Assembly: GCF_019578655.1 (NCBI RefSeq)
Contig: NC_063257.1
Span: forward strand, 27,111,939-27,175,938
Length of the DNA stretch: 64,000 nt
Direction: 5' to 3'
DNA from: Ricinus communis
Taxonomy: Eukaryota; Streptophyta; Magnoliopsida; Malpighiales; Euphorbiaceae
In this document: piece by piece, positions 39,936 through 51,161 of the stretch
Numbering within the stretch: the first letter of the stretch is position 1
Layout of the letters: each line of letters opens with the position of its first letter
Notes under the pieces: generated by a model
Told to the model about the DNA's origin: nothing
Seen by the model: only the letters and a program-made list of their open reading frames with translations
Databases searched by the model: none
Translations under genes and position numbers: made by a program

Positions 39936-42900
39936 CAGGGTTGCTCTCTAATATTGACAAATATAACCCTCTTACGGGGTTGTTTTCAAATATTGACAAA
40001 TATACCCCTCTTACGGTGTTGTTTTATCATATTGACAAATATACCACTTTTGGGATTGTTTTATCATGTTGAAAGATATACCCCTCTTACCGGGTTGTTC
40101 TCTAATATTGACAAATATACCCCTCTTACGGGTTTGTTTTCCCATATTAACAAATATACATATCTTACGGGGTTGTTCTCTAATATTGAAAATATGACCC
40201 TCTTATTGGGTTGTGCTCTAATATTAACAAATATACCCCTCTTACGGTGTTGTTTTCTCATATTGACAAATATAACAGTTTTTTGGGGTTGTTTTCTCAT
40301 GTTGAAAGATATACCCCTCATACGAGGTTGTTTTCTAATATTGACCAAATATACCACTCTTACGGGGTTGTTTTCTCTTATTGAGAAATATACCCCTCTT
40401 ACGGGGTTGTTTTATCATATTGAAAAATATACCCCTCTTATGGGGTTCTTTGCTAAATTGGAAAATATACCCCTCTTACGGGGTTCTTTTCTCATATTGA
40501 CAAATATACCCCTCTTACGAGATTGTTTTGTAATATTGATAGATATACCCCTCTTATGGGGTTGTTTTATAGTATTGACAAATATACCCCACTTATGGGG
40601 TTGTTTTGTAATATTTACAAATATACACCTCTTACGGAGTTTTTCTAATATTGACAAATATACCCCTCTTACGGGGTTGTTTTCTAGTATTGACAAATGT
40701 AACCCTATTACGGGGTTGTTTTCTCATATTGACAAATATACCCCTCTTACGGGGTTATTTTCTCATATTAAGAAATGTACTCCTCTTACGGGGTTGTTTC
40801 CTCATATTGACAAATATACCCCTCTTACGGAGTTGTTTTCTCATGTTGAAAAATATACCCTTCTTACGGGGTTGTTTTCTAATATTGAGAAATATAAACC
40901 TCTTACAGGGTTGTTTTCTGATATTGACAAATATACCCCATTTATGGAGTTATTTTCTAATATTGACAAATATACCCCTCTTACAGGGTTTTTTCTAATA
41001 TTGACAAATATACCCCTCTTACGGAGTTGTTTTCTAATATTAACAAATATACCCCTCTTACGGGGTTGTTTTATCGTATTGACAAATATACCAGTTTTTT
41101 GGGGTTGTTTTCTCATGTTCAAAGAGATACCCCTCATACGGGGTTGTTTTCTCATTTTGAGAAATATACGACTTTTTTCGGTTTGTTTCCTCATGTTGAA
41201 AGATATACCCCTCTAATGGGGTTGTTTTCTAATATTGACAAATATACCCCTCTTACGGGGTTATTTTCTAATATTGATAAATATTTCCCTCTTACGGGGT
41301 TGTTTTCACATAATGACAAATATACCACTTTTTTTGGTTTGTATTCTCGTTTGAAAGATATACCCCTCTTACGTGGTAGTTTTCTAATATTGATAAATAT
41401 ACCCCTCTAACGAGGTTGTTTTCTCATATTGTCAAATAAACTACTTTTTGGGGTTGTTTTCTCATGTTGAAAGATATACCCCTTTTGCAGGGTGGTTTTC
41501 TAATATTGCTAAATATAACACTCTTACGGGGTTGTTTTCTCATATTGACAAATACACCACTTTTTTGGGGCTGTTTTCTCATGTTGAAATATATATCCCT
41601 CTTACGGGGTTATTTTCTAATATTGACAAATATACCCCTCTTACGGGGTTGTTTTCTAATATTCACAAATATACGACTCTTACGGGGTTGTTTTCTCATA
41701 TTGACAAATATAACGCTTTTTTGGAGTTGTTTTCTCATGTTGAAAGATATACCCCTCTTACGGGGTTGTTTTCTAATATTAACAAATATACCACTCTTTC
41801 GGGGTTGTTTTCTCATATTAAAAAATATACCACTTTTTGGGGTTGTTTTCTCTATGTTGAAATATATACTCTCTTACGGGGTTGTTTTCTAATATTGACA
41901 AATATACCCCTCTCACGGGGTTGTTTTCTCATATTGATAACATATACCACTTTTTTGGGGTTGTTTTCTTATGTTGAAAGATACACACCTGTTACGGGGT
42001 TGTTTTCTAATATTGATAAATTTAACCCTCTTAGGGGTCGTTCTCTCATATTGACAAATATACCACTTTTTTGGTGTTGTTTTCTCATGTTGAGAGATAT
42101 ACCCCTCTTACGGGGTTGTTTTCTCATGTTGACAAATATACCACTTTTTTGGGCTGGTTTTCTTATTTGAAAGATATACCCCTCTTACGGGGTTGTTTTC
42201 TGATATTGATAAATATAACCCTCTTGCAGGGTTGTTTTCTCATTTTGACAAATACACCACTTTTTTGGTGTTGTTTTCTCATGTTGAAAGATATACCCCT
42301 CTTACGGGGTGGTTTTCTAATATTACTAAATATAACACTCTTACGGGGTTGTATTCTCATATTGACAAATATACCACTTTTTTGGGGTTGTTTTCTCATG
42401 TTGAAATATATATCCCTCTTACGGGGTTGTTTTCTAATAGTGACAAAATATTTCCCTCTTACGGGGTTGTTTTCACATATCGACAAATATACCACTTTTT
42501 TGGGCTTGTTTTCTCGTTGAAAGATATACCCCTCTTACGGGGTTGTTTTCTAATATTGATAAATATACCCCTCTAATTGGGTTGTTTTCTCATATTGACA
42601 AATATACTACTTTTTTGGGGTTGTTTTCTCATGTTGAAAGATATACCTCTTTTACGGGGTGGTTTTCTAATATTGCTAAATATAGCACTCTTACAGGGTT
42701 CTTTTCTCATATTGACAAATATACCACTTTTTGGGGCTGTTTTCTCATGTTGAAATATATATCCCTCTTACGGGGTTGTTTTCTAATATTGACAAATATA
42801 CCCCTCTTACGGGGTTGTTTTCTAATATTAACAAATATAACACTCTTACGGGGTTGTTTTCTCATATTTACAAATATACCACTTTTTTAGGGTTGTTTTC

Positions 42901-45298
42901 TCATGTTGAAAGATATACCCTACTTACGGGGTTGTTTTCTAATATTAACAAATATACACCTCTTTTGGGGTTGTTTTCACATATTAACAAATATACCACT
43001 TTTTTGGGGTTGTTTTCTCTATGTTGAAATAGATACCCCTCTTATGGGGTTATTTTCTAATATTGAGAAATATACCCCTCTGACGGGGTTGTTTTCTCAT
43101 ACTGATAATATATACCACTTTTTTGGGGTTATTTTCTCATGTTGAAAGATACACACCTCTTACGTGGTTGTTTTCTAATATTGATAAATTTATCCCTCTT
43201 ACGGGGTCGTTCTCTCATATTGACAAATATACCACTTTTTTGGTGTTATTTTCTCATGTTGAGAAACATACCCCTCTTACGGGGTTGTTTTCTAATATTG
43301 ATAAATATTTCCCTCTTACGAGGTTGTTTTCTCATGTTGAAAGATATACCCCTCTTACGGGGTTGTTTTATGATATTGATAAATATAACCCTCTTACGGG
43401 GTTGTTTTCTCATTTTGACAAATATACCACTTTTTGGGTTGTTTTCTCATGTTGAAAGATATACCCCTCTTACGGGGTGGTTTTCTAATATTGCTAAGTA
43501 TAACACTCTTACGGGGTTATTTTCTCATATTGACAAATATACCACTTTTTTGGGGTTGTTTTCTCATGTTGAAATATATATCCCTCTTATAGGTTTGTTT
43601 TCTAATATTGACAAATATACCCCTCTTACTGGGTTGTTTTCTAATATTAACAAATATACACCTCTTACGGGGTAGTTTTCACATATTGACAAATATACCA
43701 CTTTTTTGGTGTTGTTTTCTCATGTTGAAATATATATCCCTCTTACAGGGTTGTTTTCTAATATTGATAAATATACCCCTCTTATGAGGTTATTTTCTCA
43801 TATTGACAAATATTCCATTGTTTTGGGGTTGTTTTCTCATGTTGAAAGATATACCCCTCTTACGGGGTTATTTTCTAATATTAACAAATACACCCCTCTT
43901 TCGGGGTTGTTTTCTCATATTGGGAAATATTGCACATTTTTAGGGTTGTTTTCTTATGTTGAAATATATACCCCTCTTACGGGGTTGTTTTCTTATATTG
44001 ACAAATATATCCCTCTTTCGGGGTTATTCTCTCATATTGACAATATACACCACATTTTTGGGTTGTTTTCTCATATTGAAATATATATCTCTCTTACCGG
44101 GTTGTTTTCTAATATTAACAAATAGACCCCTCTTACGCGGTTGTCTTCTCATGTAGATTAATATACCACATTTTGATGGTTGTTTTCTCATGTTGAAAGA
44201 TATACCTCTTACGGGTTTGTTTTCTTATATTGACAAATGTAGCCCTCTTACGAGGTTATTTTCTCCTATTTACAAATATACCCCTCTTACGGGGTTCTTT
44301 TCTCATATTGACAAATATACCACTTTTTTGGGCTTGTTTTCTCATTTGAAAGATATACCCCTCTTACGGGGTTGTTTTCTGATATTGATAAATATAACCC
44401 TCTTGCGGGGTTATTTTTCATGTTGACAAATATACCACTTTTTGGGGTTGTTTTCTCATGTTGAAAGATATACCCTTCTTACGGGGTTGTTTTCTCATGT
44501 TGACAAATATACCACTATTTTGGGGTTGTTCTCTCACGTTGAAATATATATCCCTCTTACGGGGTTGTTTTCTAATATTGACAAATATACCCCTCTCGCG
44601 GGATTGTTTTCTAATATTGACAAATATACCCCTCTTACGGGGTTGTTTTCTCATATTGACAAATATACCACTTTTTTGGGGTTGTTTTCTCATGTTGAGA
44701 GATATACCCCTCTTACGGGGTTGTTTTCTAATATTGATAAATAAAACCCTCTTACGTGGTTGTTTTCTCATATTGACAAATATACCACTTTTTTGGGGTT
44801 GTTTTCTCTTGTTGAAATATATACCCCTCTTACGGGATTATTTTCTAATATTGACAAATATACCACTGTTTTGGGGTTGTTTTCTCATGTTAAAATATAT
44901 ACCCCTCTTACGGGGTTGTTTTCTAATATTGACAAATATATCCCTCTTACGGGGTTGTTTTCTCATATTGACAGATATACTACTTTTTTGCTGTTGTTTT
45001 CTCATGTTGAAAGATATGCCCCTCTTACGGTGTTGATTTCTCATATTAACAAATATACTACTTTTTTGGGTTGTTTTCCCATGTTAACAAATATACCCCA
45101 CTTACGGGATTGTTTTCTAATATTGATAAATATAACTCTCCTACGGGGTTGTTTTCTCGTATTGACAAATATACCACTTTTTTGGGGTTGTTTTCTCATG
45201 TTGAGAGATATACCCCTCTTACGGGGTTGTTTTCTAATATTGATAAATAAAACCCTCTTACGTGGTTGTTTTCTCATATTGACAAATAAAACCCTCAA

Positions 45299-45331
45299 AG
45301 TACTCAGCCGTCCTTTACTTGGTAGAACTAG
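45299..45331 (-). repeat. Truncated end of a reverse-strand LTR fragment, left of the inserted element
   Basis: These 33 bases are not satellite. They are separated by the inserted retrotransposon from 51162-51665, with ACTAG duplicated at both sides (45327-45331 and 51162-51166). Removing the insertion rejoins them to a minus-strand LTR-like sequence. The LTR is cut off on this side where satellite begins, with no terminal TG/CA. Confidence 0.6.
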
Positions 45332-46779
45332 TGATGTGCGTAAAATACACACATCTAAATGGGGTTTTTAAGATTGATTTTATGGACATTTGGATGTGAA
45401 TTGGTCCCAACAGTCACCCTATGCGTCTGTTTGTGTGCATTAGGTTCAAAAGAAGTCAAAGAATGATAAAGGGAAGAATTAGAGCATAATTGGACGTCAA
45501 AGCTGCCGAAACAAGCTAAGTACGCGCATGAGGAAGCTGAATAGGGCCGTGTTGATTTCAACACTAGCCGTGTTCCCAACGGGCACCAACACGGTCGTGT
45601 TAGGTGCATCAAACATCAAAGAAAAAGAATTTTTTAGGGAGCACGGCCACAGAGAGTAACACGGGCATAAACACCAGCCCGTGTTGGGAACACGAGCATC
45701 AATACGGCCATGTTGGCGGCAATAGGGGGAATTAATTAAAAGAAAGAAGAGAGGAAAGAAAGAAAGGAGAGCAGGGGAGAACATCCCAAACCCTAATATT
45801 TCTCTCTCTAAGGGTTTTCTGAGCTAGAACCAAGGGAAAAGGAGACTTGGATCAAGGTTTCAATCGGATTCCCTTCAAGGATTGAAGATAGGGCGAGGTT
45901 CGTTGATTGGTTTTCAAATCGAGGAAGAGGAACAAGAATCGATTCAATTCGAGCAAGAGGAATTGGGGCTGTTTACTCTCATCCAAGGGTGTAATTGGGT
46001 TTCTCTACCTTTACTCATTACTGTAATTGAATTCTTGTGGATTTTGATAATGAACATGATTAGCTAGATTGATTAAATCCATTGGGATTTCTTTACTATG
46101 TTGGCTTAGTATTATATTGTTGGATTGTTTGGTTTAATTTTGTATTCTTCTTGCTTTTAGTATTAATAAGATAATGCATTATTCATGAGACGTTGTGAAT
46201 TGTGTGTTTAGATTGCTTTGTGTGATTGAGAAGTCCATTTGGCAATTGGAATTTTGAATAGCAAGAACTGGTTAATAATCACTTAGAGATAAGGATAATT
46301 AACTAGCCGGATTAAGAATTAACAAAGCTTAATAGAGCCGGATTAAAGCTTAATGCTAATTTAAGAACCAATCGTTAGGAAGAGATTCCAACTTTAGGTT
46401 ATTAGATTTAGAATTCGGTTATCTCGAGAGAGAAACGGAATTCAGTTAAGAATTAATCCACGGGTAGCATAATTAGACTCACCAATCCTTTATCTTTTGT
46501 TTGATTGCCAACTAGTTTAGGTTCCCTTTGGGTTTGCTTTCTTGTCTTGGTTATTTTATTATCAATTACTCCTACATCTCCCTTAGAACTTAGCTTGTAG
46601 CTATTAGTTAGTTTAGAAATTATTCATTACTCATTTTAGGTTAATATAACAAAGAACAAAGGAGTAACTCTAGGCTTTCACTTTCTCGAGGAATACGACC
46701 TTGATACTTACCATTAGTGCTAGACTGCATCGATAAGTACACTGCCTTAGATTGTAGCTAACACAAGTAGCACACATCA
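45332..46779 (+). repeat. 5' LTR
   Basis: About 1448 bp, bounded by TGATGTG and CACATCA. It is nearly the same as 49726-51161. It contains a run of CACGG(C/T)CGTG-like dyads between about 45540 and 45715, and conserved CTCTCTCTAAGGGTTTT near 45800. I could not place a TATA box or polyadenylation signal with confidence. ORF-like stretches at 45355-45784 (minus) and 45882-46067 (plus) lie inside it and are not genes. Confidence 0.93.
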
Positions 46780-46785
46780 AGTTTT

Positions 46786-46803
46786 TGGCGCCATTGCCGA
46801 GGA
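46786..46803 (+). other. Primer-binding site, tRNA-Asp type
   Basis: TGGCGCCATTGCCGAGGA lies 6 bases after the 5' LTR. It matches the complement of the 3' end of plant tRNA-Asp at 16 of 18 positions, as remembered for Athila and related elements. It would prime minus-strand DNA synthesis. The two mismatches are both A where G is expected. Confidence 0.85.
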
Positions 46804-46946
46804 ATGTTTGAAAACTAGAGTGAAATTTGCTATTTGTTAATTTAGCCATTTTTTTAATTATTTTTATTTATATTTATTTCTATTTTATTTGTACATATTT
46901 ATTTAGTTATGTTTATGATTCATATAGTGGATGATAAGGAGGTTCA

Positions 46947-47612
46947 ATGCTAAACTCTTTGTATGACACGTTGGAAAATGGGATCAGGAACCAAGAGAGT
47001 GCTAAAAATTGGGATACCCGTGCATCTTTAGAAGCTCGATGGAATCATTTTGCTGGGCTATCGATCAACTCTCCACTCCTATCCTTTCATCTCAAGTTTT
47101 TTGTGAATTTTGTTGTGGTTTACGTTTGAGTAATGATTGTCCATTATTTAGTGATGTTGCTCATTGTTCTTATAACTATGAACAGGTGAATTATACGGGA
47201 AGTTGGCCAAATGACTTGTATGGAAGCACCTACAATCAAGAGTTGAGCATTCATTCACCCTTTGGATGGAGCTTAGATGGCCAAGAACCACCAGAATTTC
47301 AGTAGCCTAATCTTGCACCATCAACTCAAGGTGAAGAGTTAGTATTAGAGGACCTGATGATGAGGTTTATTGCAAGTCTTGAGGATAAATTCCAATAAAT
47401 AAAGAGGATACTTGAAGATCAACAAGCCTCGATTAAGAACATAAAGCATCAAGTAGGCTTAATCTTCAAGTTACTAGCTGAAGAGCAATTGGGAACTCCA
47501 TCAAACGCTACTGAATCCGAGGAATACTTGAGCGCCATCACTTTGGATTCAGGTGAGAATTTTTCTAGGTTATCTATTATGTTTGACGATGATGCTTTTA
47601 TGCAGACTCTTT
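46947..47612 (+). pseudogene. Degenerate gag remnant (zinc-knuckle and C-terminal tail)
   Basis: A broken reading frame encodes a gag-like C-terminal half. At 47009-47305 the translation includes CEFCCGLRLSNDCP, a decayed zinc knuckle in which the histidine is lost, then EQVNYTGSWPNDLYGSTYN, similar to the segment after the knuckle in Athila/Tat gag proteins. After an in-frame TAG (47303) and TAA (47396) the same frame continues with a helical stretch and GTPSNATESEEYLSAITLDSG-like text, matching the conserved gag-protease linker. No protease active site is seen. The initial 46947 frame is a short alternative reading of the same region. Similarity is from memory of the family. Confidence 0.7.
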
Positions 47613-47614
47613 GA

Positions 47615-48172
47615 ACATGGAGATAGAACCAGAAAAGGAAGAGGCAAACATGATCCCTCTGAAAGACTACCAACATGAATGTACAGTTAATGATGCTGAG
47701 TTGCAGTTAGAGGAATTTTTGGTGGATTTTCCATAAGTCCCTTCGATGATGGAAGATGAGCACAAGTTATCCAATGAAGAAGTCTTGGAGGAGCTCGAGT
47801 TTCTTCTAGGAAGTGAACCAAGCCAAGGACTGGAGAAAACCATTGACGTTCCTAAAGAAATTGCCCAACCGTCGATCCTTCCAATTGGTGAAACTTCAGC
47901 TTTCAAACTGGAAGAGCCCTAGAGCATCATGACTACGTGCAATTATACGAGGAGCAAGTCTTGCCCATCATACTGGCAGCTTACTTGACAGTCGTGAAGA
48001 GGAAATTGACGATTATTCCTCTAAGCGGATACTTGAAGACATTTGCTTGGAAGAAGGATGGATGGTCGTCGATCACGCCCGTTTGCTTTTCATCATGAGT
48101 CCAGCTAAGAAGACTCATCACATCAAAAAGAAGCGCTTTTGGGAGGCACCCCAAATTTTTATCTTTAATCTC
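47615..48172 (+). pseudogene. Remnant of pol just upstream of reverse transcriptase, and the post-pol junction
   Basis: An acidic stretch (about 47616-47735) is followed, after frame changes, by LPIILAAYLTVV near 47965 and TFAWKKDGW near 48040. In Athila/Tat polyproteins the equivalent text (LPVII..LT... then AIGW or AFAWK..D..GI) sits directly before the RT domain. Here RT never starts. Instead the DNA continues with AAGAAGCGCTTTTGGGAGG (about 48130), which I recognise as the segment just after pol in such elements. The junction near 48090 therefore marks an internal deletion of RT, RNase H and integrase. The frame contains stops and is not a working gene. Confidence 0.6.
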
Positions 48173-49725
48173 TAATATTTTAACCTTTTATTTTGAAACA
48201 TTTTATTAGTTTTAGTTTTCATATTTTATTTAATTTTTGTTTAAATTTTGATTTTAATTCTTTATTTTATTAGTTGCAGCCACTCCTCCACCACAGACCA
48301 GCCAACGCCCTGATATACCTGCTGATGCACCTCTTTTCACTCTGGAGACATAGTCAGGGCAGTATTAGTTCTTTTTCCTTTCTCATTTCTTATATATTTT
48401 GTACACTGGGGACAGTGTGTCCTTCAAGTGTGGGGTGGGTGATATTTATCCCATCTCAGTTATTTGTTTATTCTTTGTGTAATTTTTTTTAAAATTTTGA
48501 AATTTTTTCACTTTGTTTCGATGCTCTTACTGTTGACTTGCTTTTGAAATCCTGTTTATGTCCATGTGATCGGGTAAAACCGATAGTGTTGAGTTTTGCG
48601 GAAGAATGTAAGATAATTAGTTTGAGTTTTGCACTAAGTTGCTTTGGTTTATTTAATTCTGTTTTGATGATTTTTGTTTGGAACCTACTCAAAAGCACAC
48701 TTGTGAGAAATTGAGCCTAAATTGTAAGCATACACTTTATATGCTTGTATTTATTTCTTGTTGAGAGTGCCAATTCATCGCCTTTACTTTTAGAACTTGC
48801 TCATTAATGCTTATGAGGGCCACAAGGAGAGTTTAACACTTTGGTATGATAGAGGCACTTAGGTTTTTCATTCTAGCCAAAGAGCCTTCATTCGTTTATT
48901 GATTCTGTAGATAACCCCTTCTTTCACCATTTTTTTAAACATATTCCATTGCCACTTAGTTTTATTCAGCTTTGGGTTATGATTCTGCACATGAGTTGTT
49001 TTTATTAGGAATTTTTGTCTTGGGAATAGTATGGAATCTTATAGCAGTTTTCTTCAATCCAAAAGAAATTCACTATATTATGTGAATGTTCTTCCCTTAT
49101 GAAAAAAAAAGAAATAATAAAAAGAAGAAGAATAAGAGGGAAGGGTGATGAAAAGAAAGAAAGTAAGTGAGCTAAACATTTTGACTTAATTCCTATTTCC
49201 CACCTTGGACTACTGTCCATTGCTTTCCTCTTGTGATCATTGTGGCTTGTGTGCAGGTCATGTATTTCATTGCAAGAACACCATAGGTTCAACTCTAACC
49301 AAATTTACCTATCCCTACCTAATCCCCATTACAACCTTTATAAAGACCTCTTGACATGGTTGTTGACTCTCCATAAGTGGTAGGAGTAGGATTTAAGAGC
49401 AAGCATATAGTAAGTAAGGCAGTAGTTGATGCATTGAGCGATTAAACACTACCCTTTAAACACTTTGAGTGATTTAGAGTGAATCTGGTGAGGAGTTGGT
49501 TCTGAATAATTTTGTTGAGACAGTATTTTGTGAATTATTGGCATCTTGGTTATGATACTTGAATTGATTGCTTCGTTTCTTTTTATTTGACTTACGCTTG
49601 TTAAGGATATGTGCAGGAGCTCTCTAGCTTGTCTATCAGTTTAACTGTTGTTCCTTAGTGGTTTATTTTCCTTATTTTACTTTTGATTGCTTGAGGACAA
49701 GCAATGAGCTAAGTGTGGGGTTATT
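48173..49725 (+). other. Non-coding 3' internal region with two polypurine-like motifs
   Basis: AT-rich and without a supportable ORF. A first AAGTGTGGGGTGGGT motif is at 48427-48441 and a second, AAGTGTGGGGTT, at 49711-49722 directly before the 3' LTR; the latter is the likely plus-strand primer. The part from about 48440 on is shared with the left copy (75-1387). Short stretches of A/G-rich microsatellite occur near 49100. Confidence 0.7.
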
Positions 49726-51161
49726 TGATGTGCGTAAAATACACACATCTAAATGAGGTTTTTAAGATTGATTTTATGGACATTTGGATGTGAATTGGTC
49801 CCAACACTCACCCTATGCGTCTGTTTGTGTGCATTAGGTTCAAAAGAAGTCAAAGAATGATAAAGGGAAGAATTGGAGCATAATTGGACGTCAAAGCTGC
49901 CGAAACAAGCTAAGTACACGCATGAGGAAGCTGAACATGGCCGTGTTGATTTCAACACTGGCCGTGTTCCCAACACGGCCGTGTTGGGTGCATCAAACAT
50001 CAAAGAAAAAGAAGTTTTTAGGGAGCACGCCACAGAGAGTAACACGGGCATAAACACCAGCCCATGTTGGGACACACGGGCATCAATACGGCCGTGTTAA
50101 CGGCGACAAGGGGAATTAATTAAAAGAAAGAAGAGAGGAAAGAAAGAAAGGAGAGAGGGGGAGAACGTCCCAAACCCTAATATTTCTCTCTCTAAGGGTT
50201 TTCTGAGCTGGAACTAAGGGAAAAGGAGACTTGGATCGAGGTTTCAATCGGATTCCCTTCAAGGATTGAAGATTGGGAGAGGTTCGTTGATTGGTTTTCA
50301 AATCGAGCAAGAGGAACAAGAATAGATTCAATTCGAGCAAGAGGAATTGGGGCTGTTTACTCTCATCCAAGGGTGTAATCGGGTTTCTCTACCTTTACTC
50401 ATTATTGTAATTGAATTCTTGTGGATTTTGATAATGAATATGATTAGCTAGATTGATTAAATCCATTGGGATTTCTTTACTATGTTGGCTTAGTATTATA
50501 TTGTTGGATTGTTTGGTTTAATTTTGTATTCTTGCTTTCAGTATTAATAAGATAATGCATTATTCATTAGATGTTGTGAATTGTATGTTTAGATTGCTTT
50601 GTGTGATTGAGAAGTCCATTTGGCAATTGGAATTTTGAATAGCAAGAATTGGTTAATAATTGCTTAGAGATAAGGATAACTAACTAGCCAGATTAAGAAT
50701 TAACAAAGCTTAATAGAGGCGGATTAAAGCTTAATGCTAATTTAAGAATCAATCGTTAGGAAGAGATTCCAACTTTCGGTTATTAGATTTAGGAATTCGG
50801 TTATCGAGAGAGAGAAACCGAATTCGGTTAAGAATTTGTCCACGGGTAGCATAATTAGACTCACCAATCCTTTATCTTTTGTTTGATTGCCAACTAGTTT
50901 AGGTTCCCTTTGGGTTTGCTTTCTTGTCTTGGTTATTTTATTATCAATTACTCCTGCATCTCACTTAGAACTTAGCTTGTAGCTATTAGTTAGTTTAGAA
51001 ATTAGTCATCACTCATTTTAGGTTAATATAACAAAGAATAAAGGAGTAACTCTAGGCTTTCACTTTCCCGAGGAATATGACCTTGATACTCGCCATTAGT
51101 GCTAGACTGCATCGATAGGTACACTGCCTTAGATTGTAGCTAACACAAGTAGCACACATCA
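49726..51161 (+). repeat. 3' LTR
   Basis: About 1436 bp, with TGATGTG and CACATCA ends. It holds a perfect 20-bp palindrome at 49969-49988 centred on CACGGCCGTG, which is disrupted in the 5' LTR. It is followed directly by ACTAG, the target duplication. Confidence 0.93.

Larger units (their letters stand above)
30250..45298. repeat. 39-bp satellite array, right block (distinct variants)
   Basis: About 386 monomers of the same 39-bp family, but dominated by three variants. One has TTGACAAATATACCCCTC and TTACGGGG, one has CCACTTTTTTGGGG, and one has TGAAAGATATACC. Homogeneity is higher than in the left block. Four of six frames of the consensus have no stop, giving 13-residue periodic ORFs in two forward and two reverse frames; the longest is 511 codons (39681-41216). 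Overlapping open frames on both strands with interchangeable phase, and no start or splice context, argue for non-coding DNA. The last clear monomer ends near 45298, where a truncated LTR fragment begins. Confidence 0.95.
45332..51161 (+). mobile_element. Complete non-autonomous LTR retrotransposon, Athila/Tat-like, RT-less
   Basis: The 5.83-kb element has two LTRs (45332-46779 and 49726-51161), both TGATGTG...CACATCA. It is flanked by a perfect 5-bp duplication, ACTAG. The primer-binding site follows the 5' LTR and a polypurine tract precedes the 3' LTR. The 2.95-kb interior keeps degraded gag and pre-RT pol sequences, then goes straight to the region that normally follows pol. Reverse transcriptase, RNase H and integrase are absent, so mobility would need an autonomous relative. 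The LTRs differ at a modest number of sites by eye, plus a small insertion in the 5' LTR near 45575-45600, so this is not a brand-new insertion. The same family occurs at 1-2812. Confidence 0.93.

Noticed and set aside
2813..45298. CRISPR-like array of short direct repeats
   Set aside because: Repeats are directly adjacent with no unique spacers, vary in sequence, and sit in eukaryotic retrotransposon-rich DNA with no cas genes.
2813..45298. Telomeric repeat, because of TTACGGGG words
   Set aside because: The plant telomere unit is TTTAGGG, in runs of 7 bp. Here the G-run appears once per 39 bp in a different context.
3175..45371. Dozens of ORFs of 60-270 codons with FSHI, DKYT, LTNIP or RKQPRKRG repeats
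   Set aside because: They are readings of the 39-bp satellite in several frames and on both strands. The period is divisible by three, so open frames are expected by chance, and indels switch the frame without any sign of selection.
48274..48492. 72-codon ORF rich in Phe and Ser in the retroelement interior
   Set aside because: AT-rich non-coding 3' internal region; no similarity recognised, and it overlaps the polypurine-like motif.
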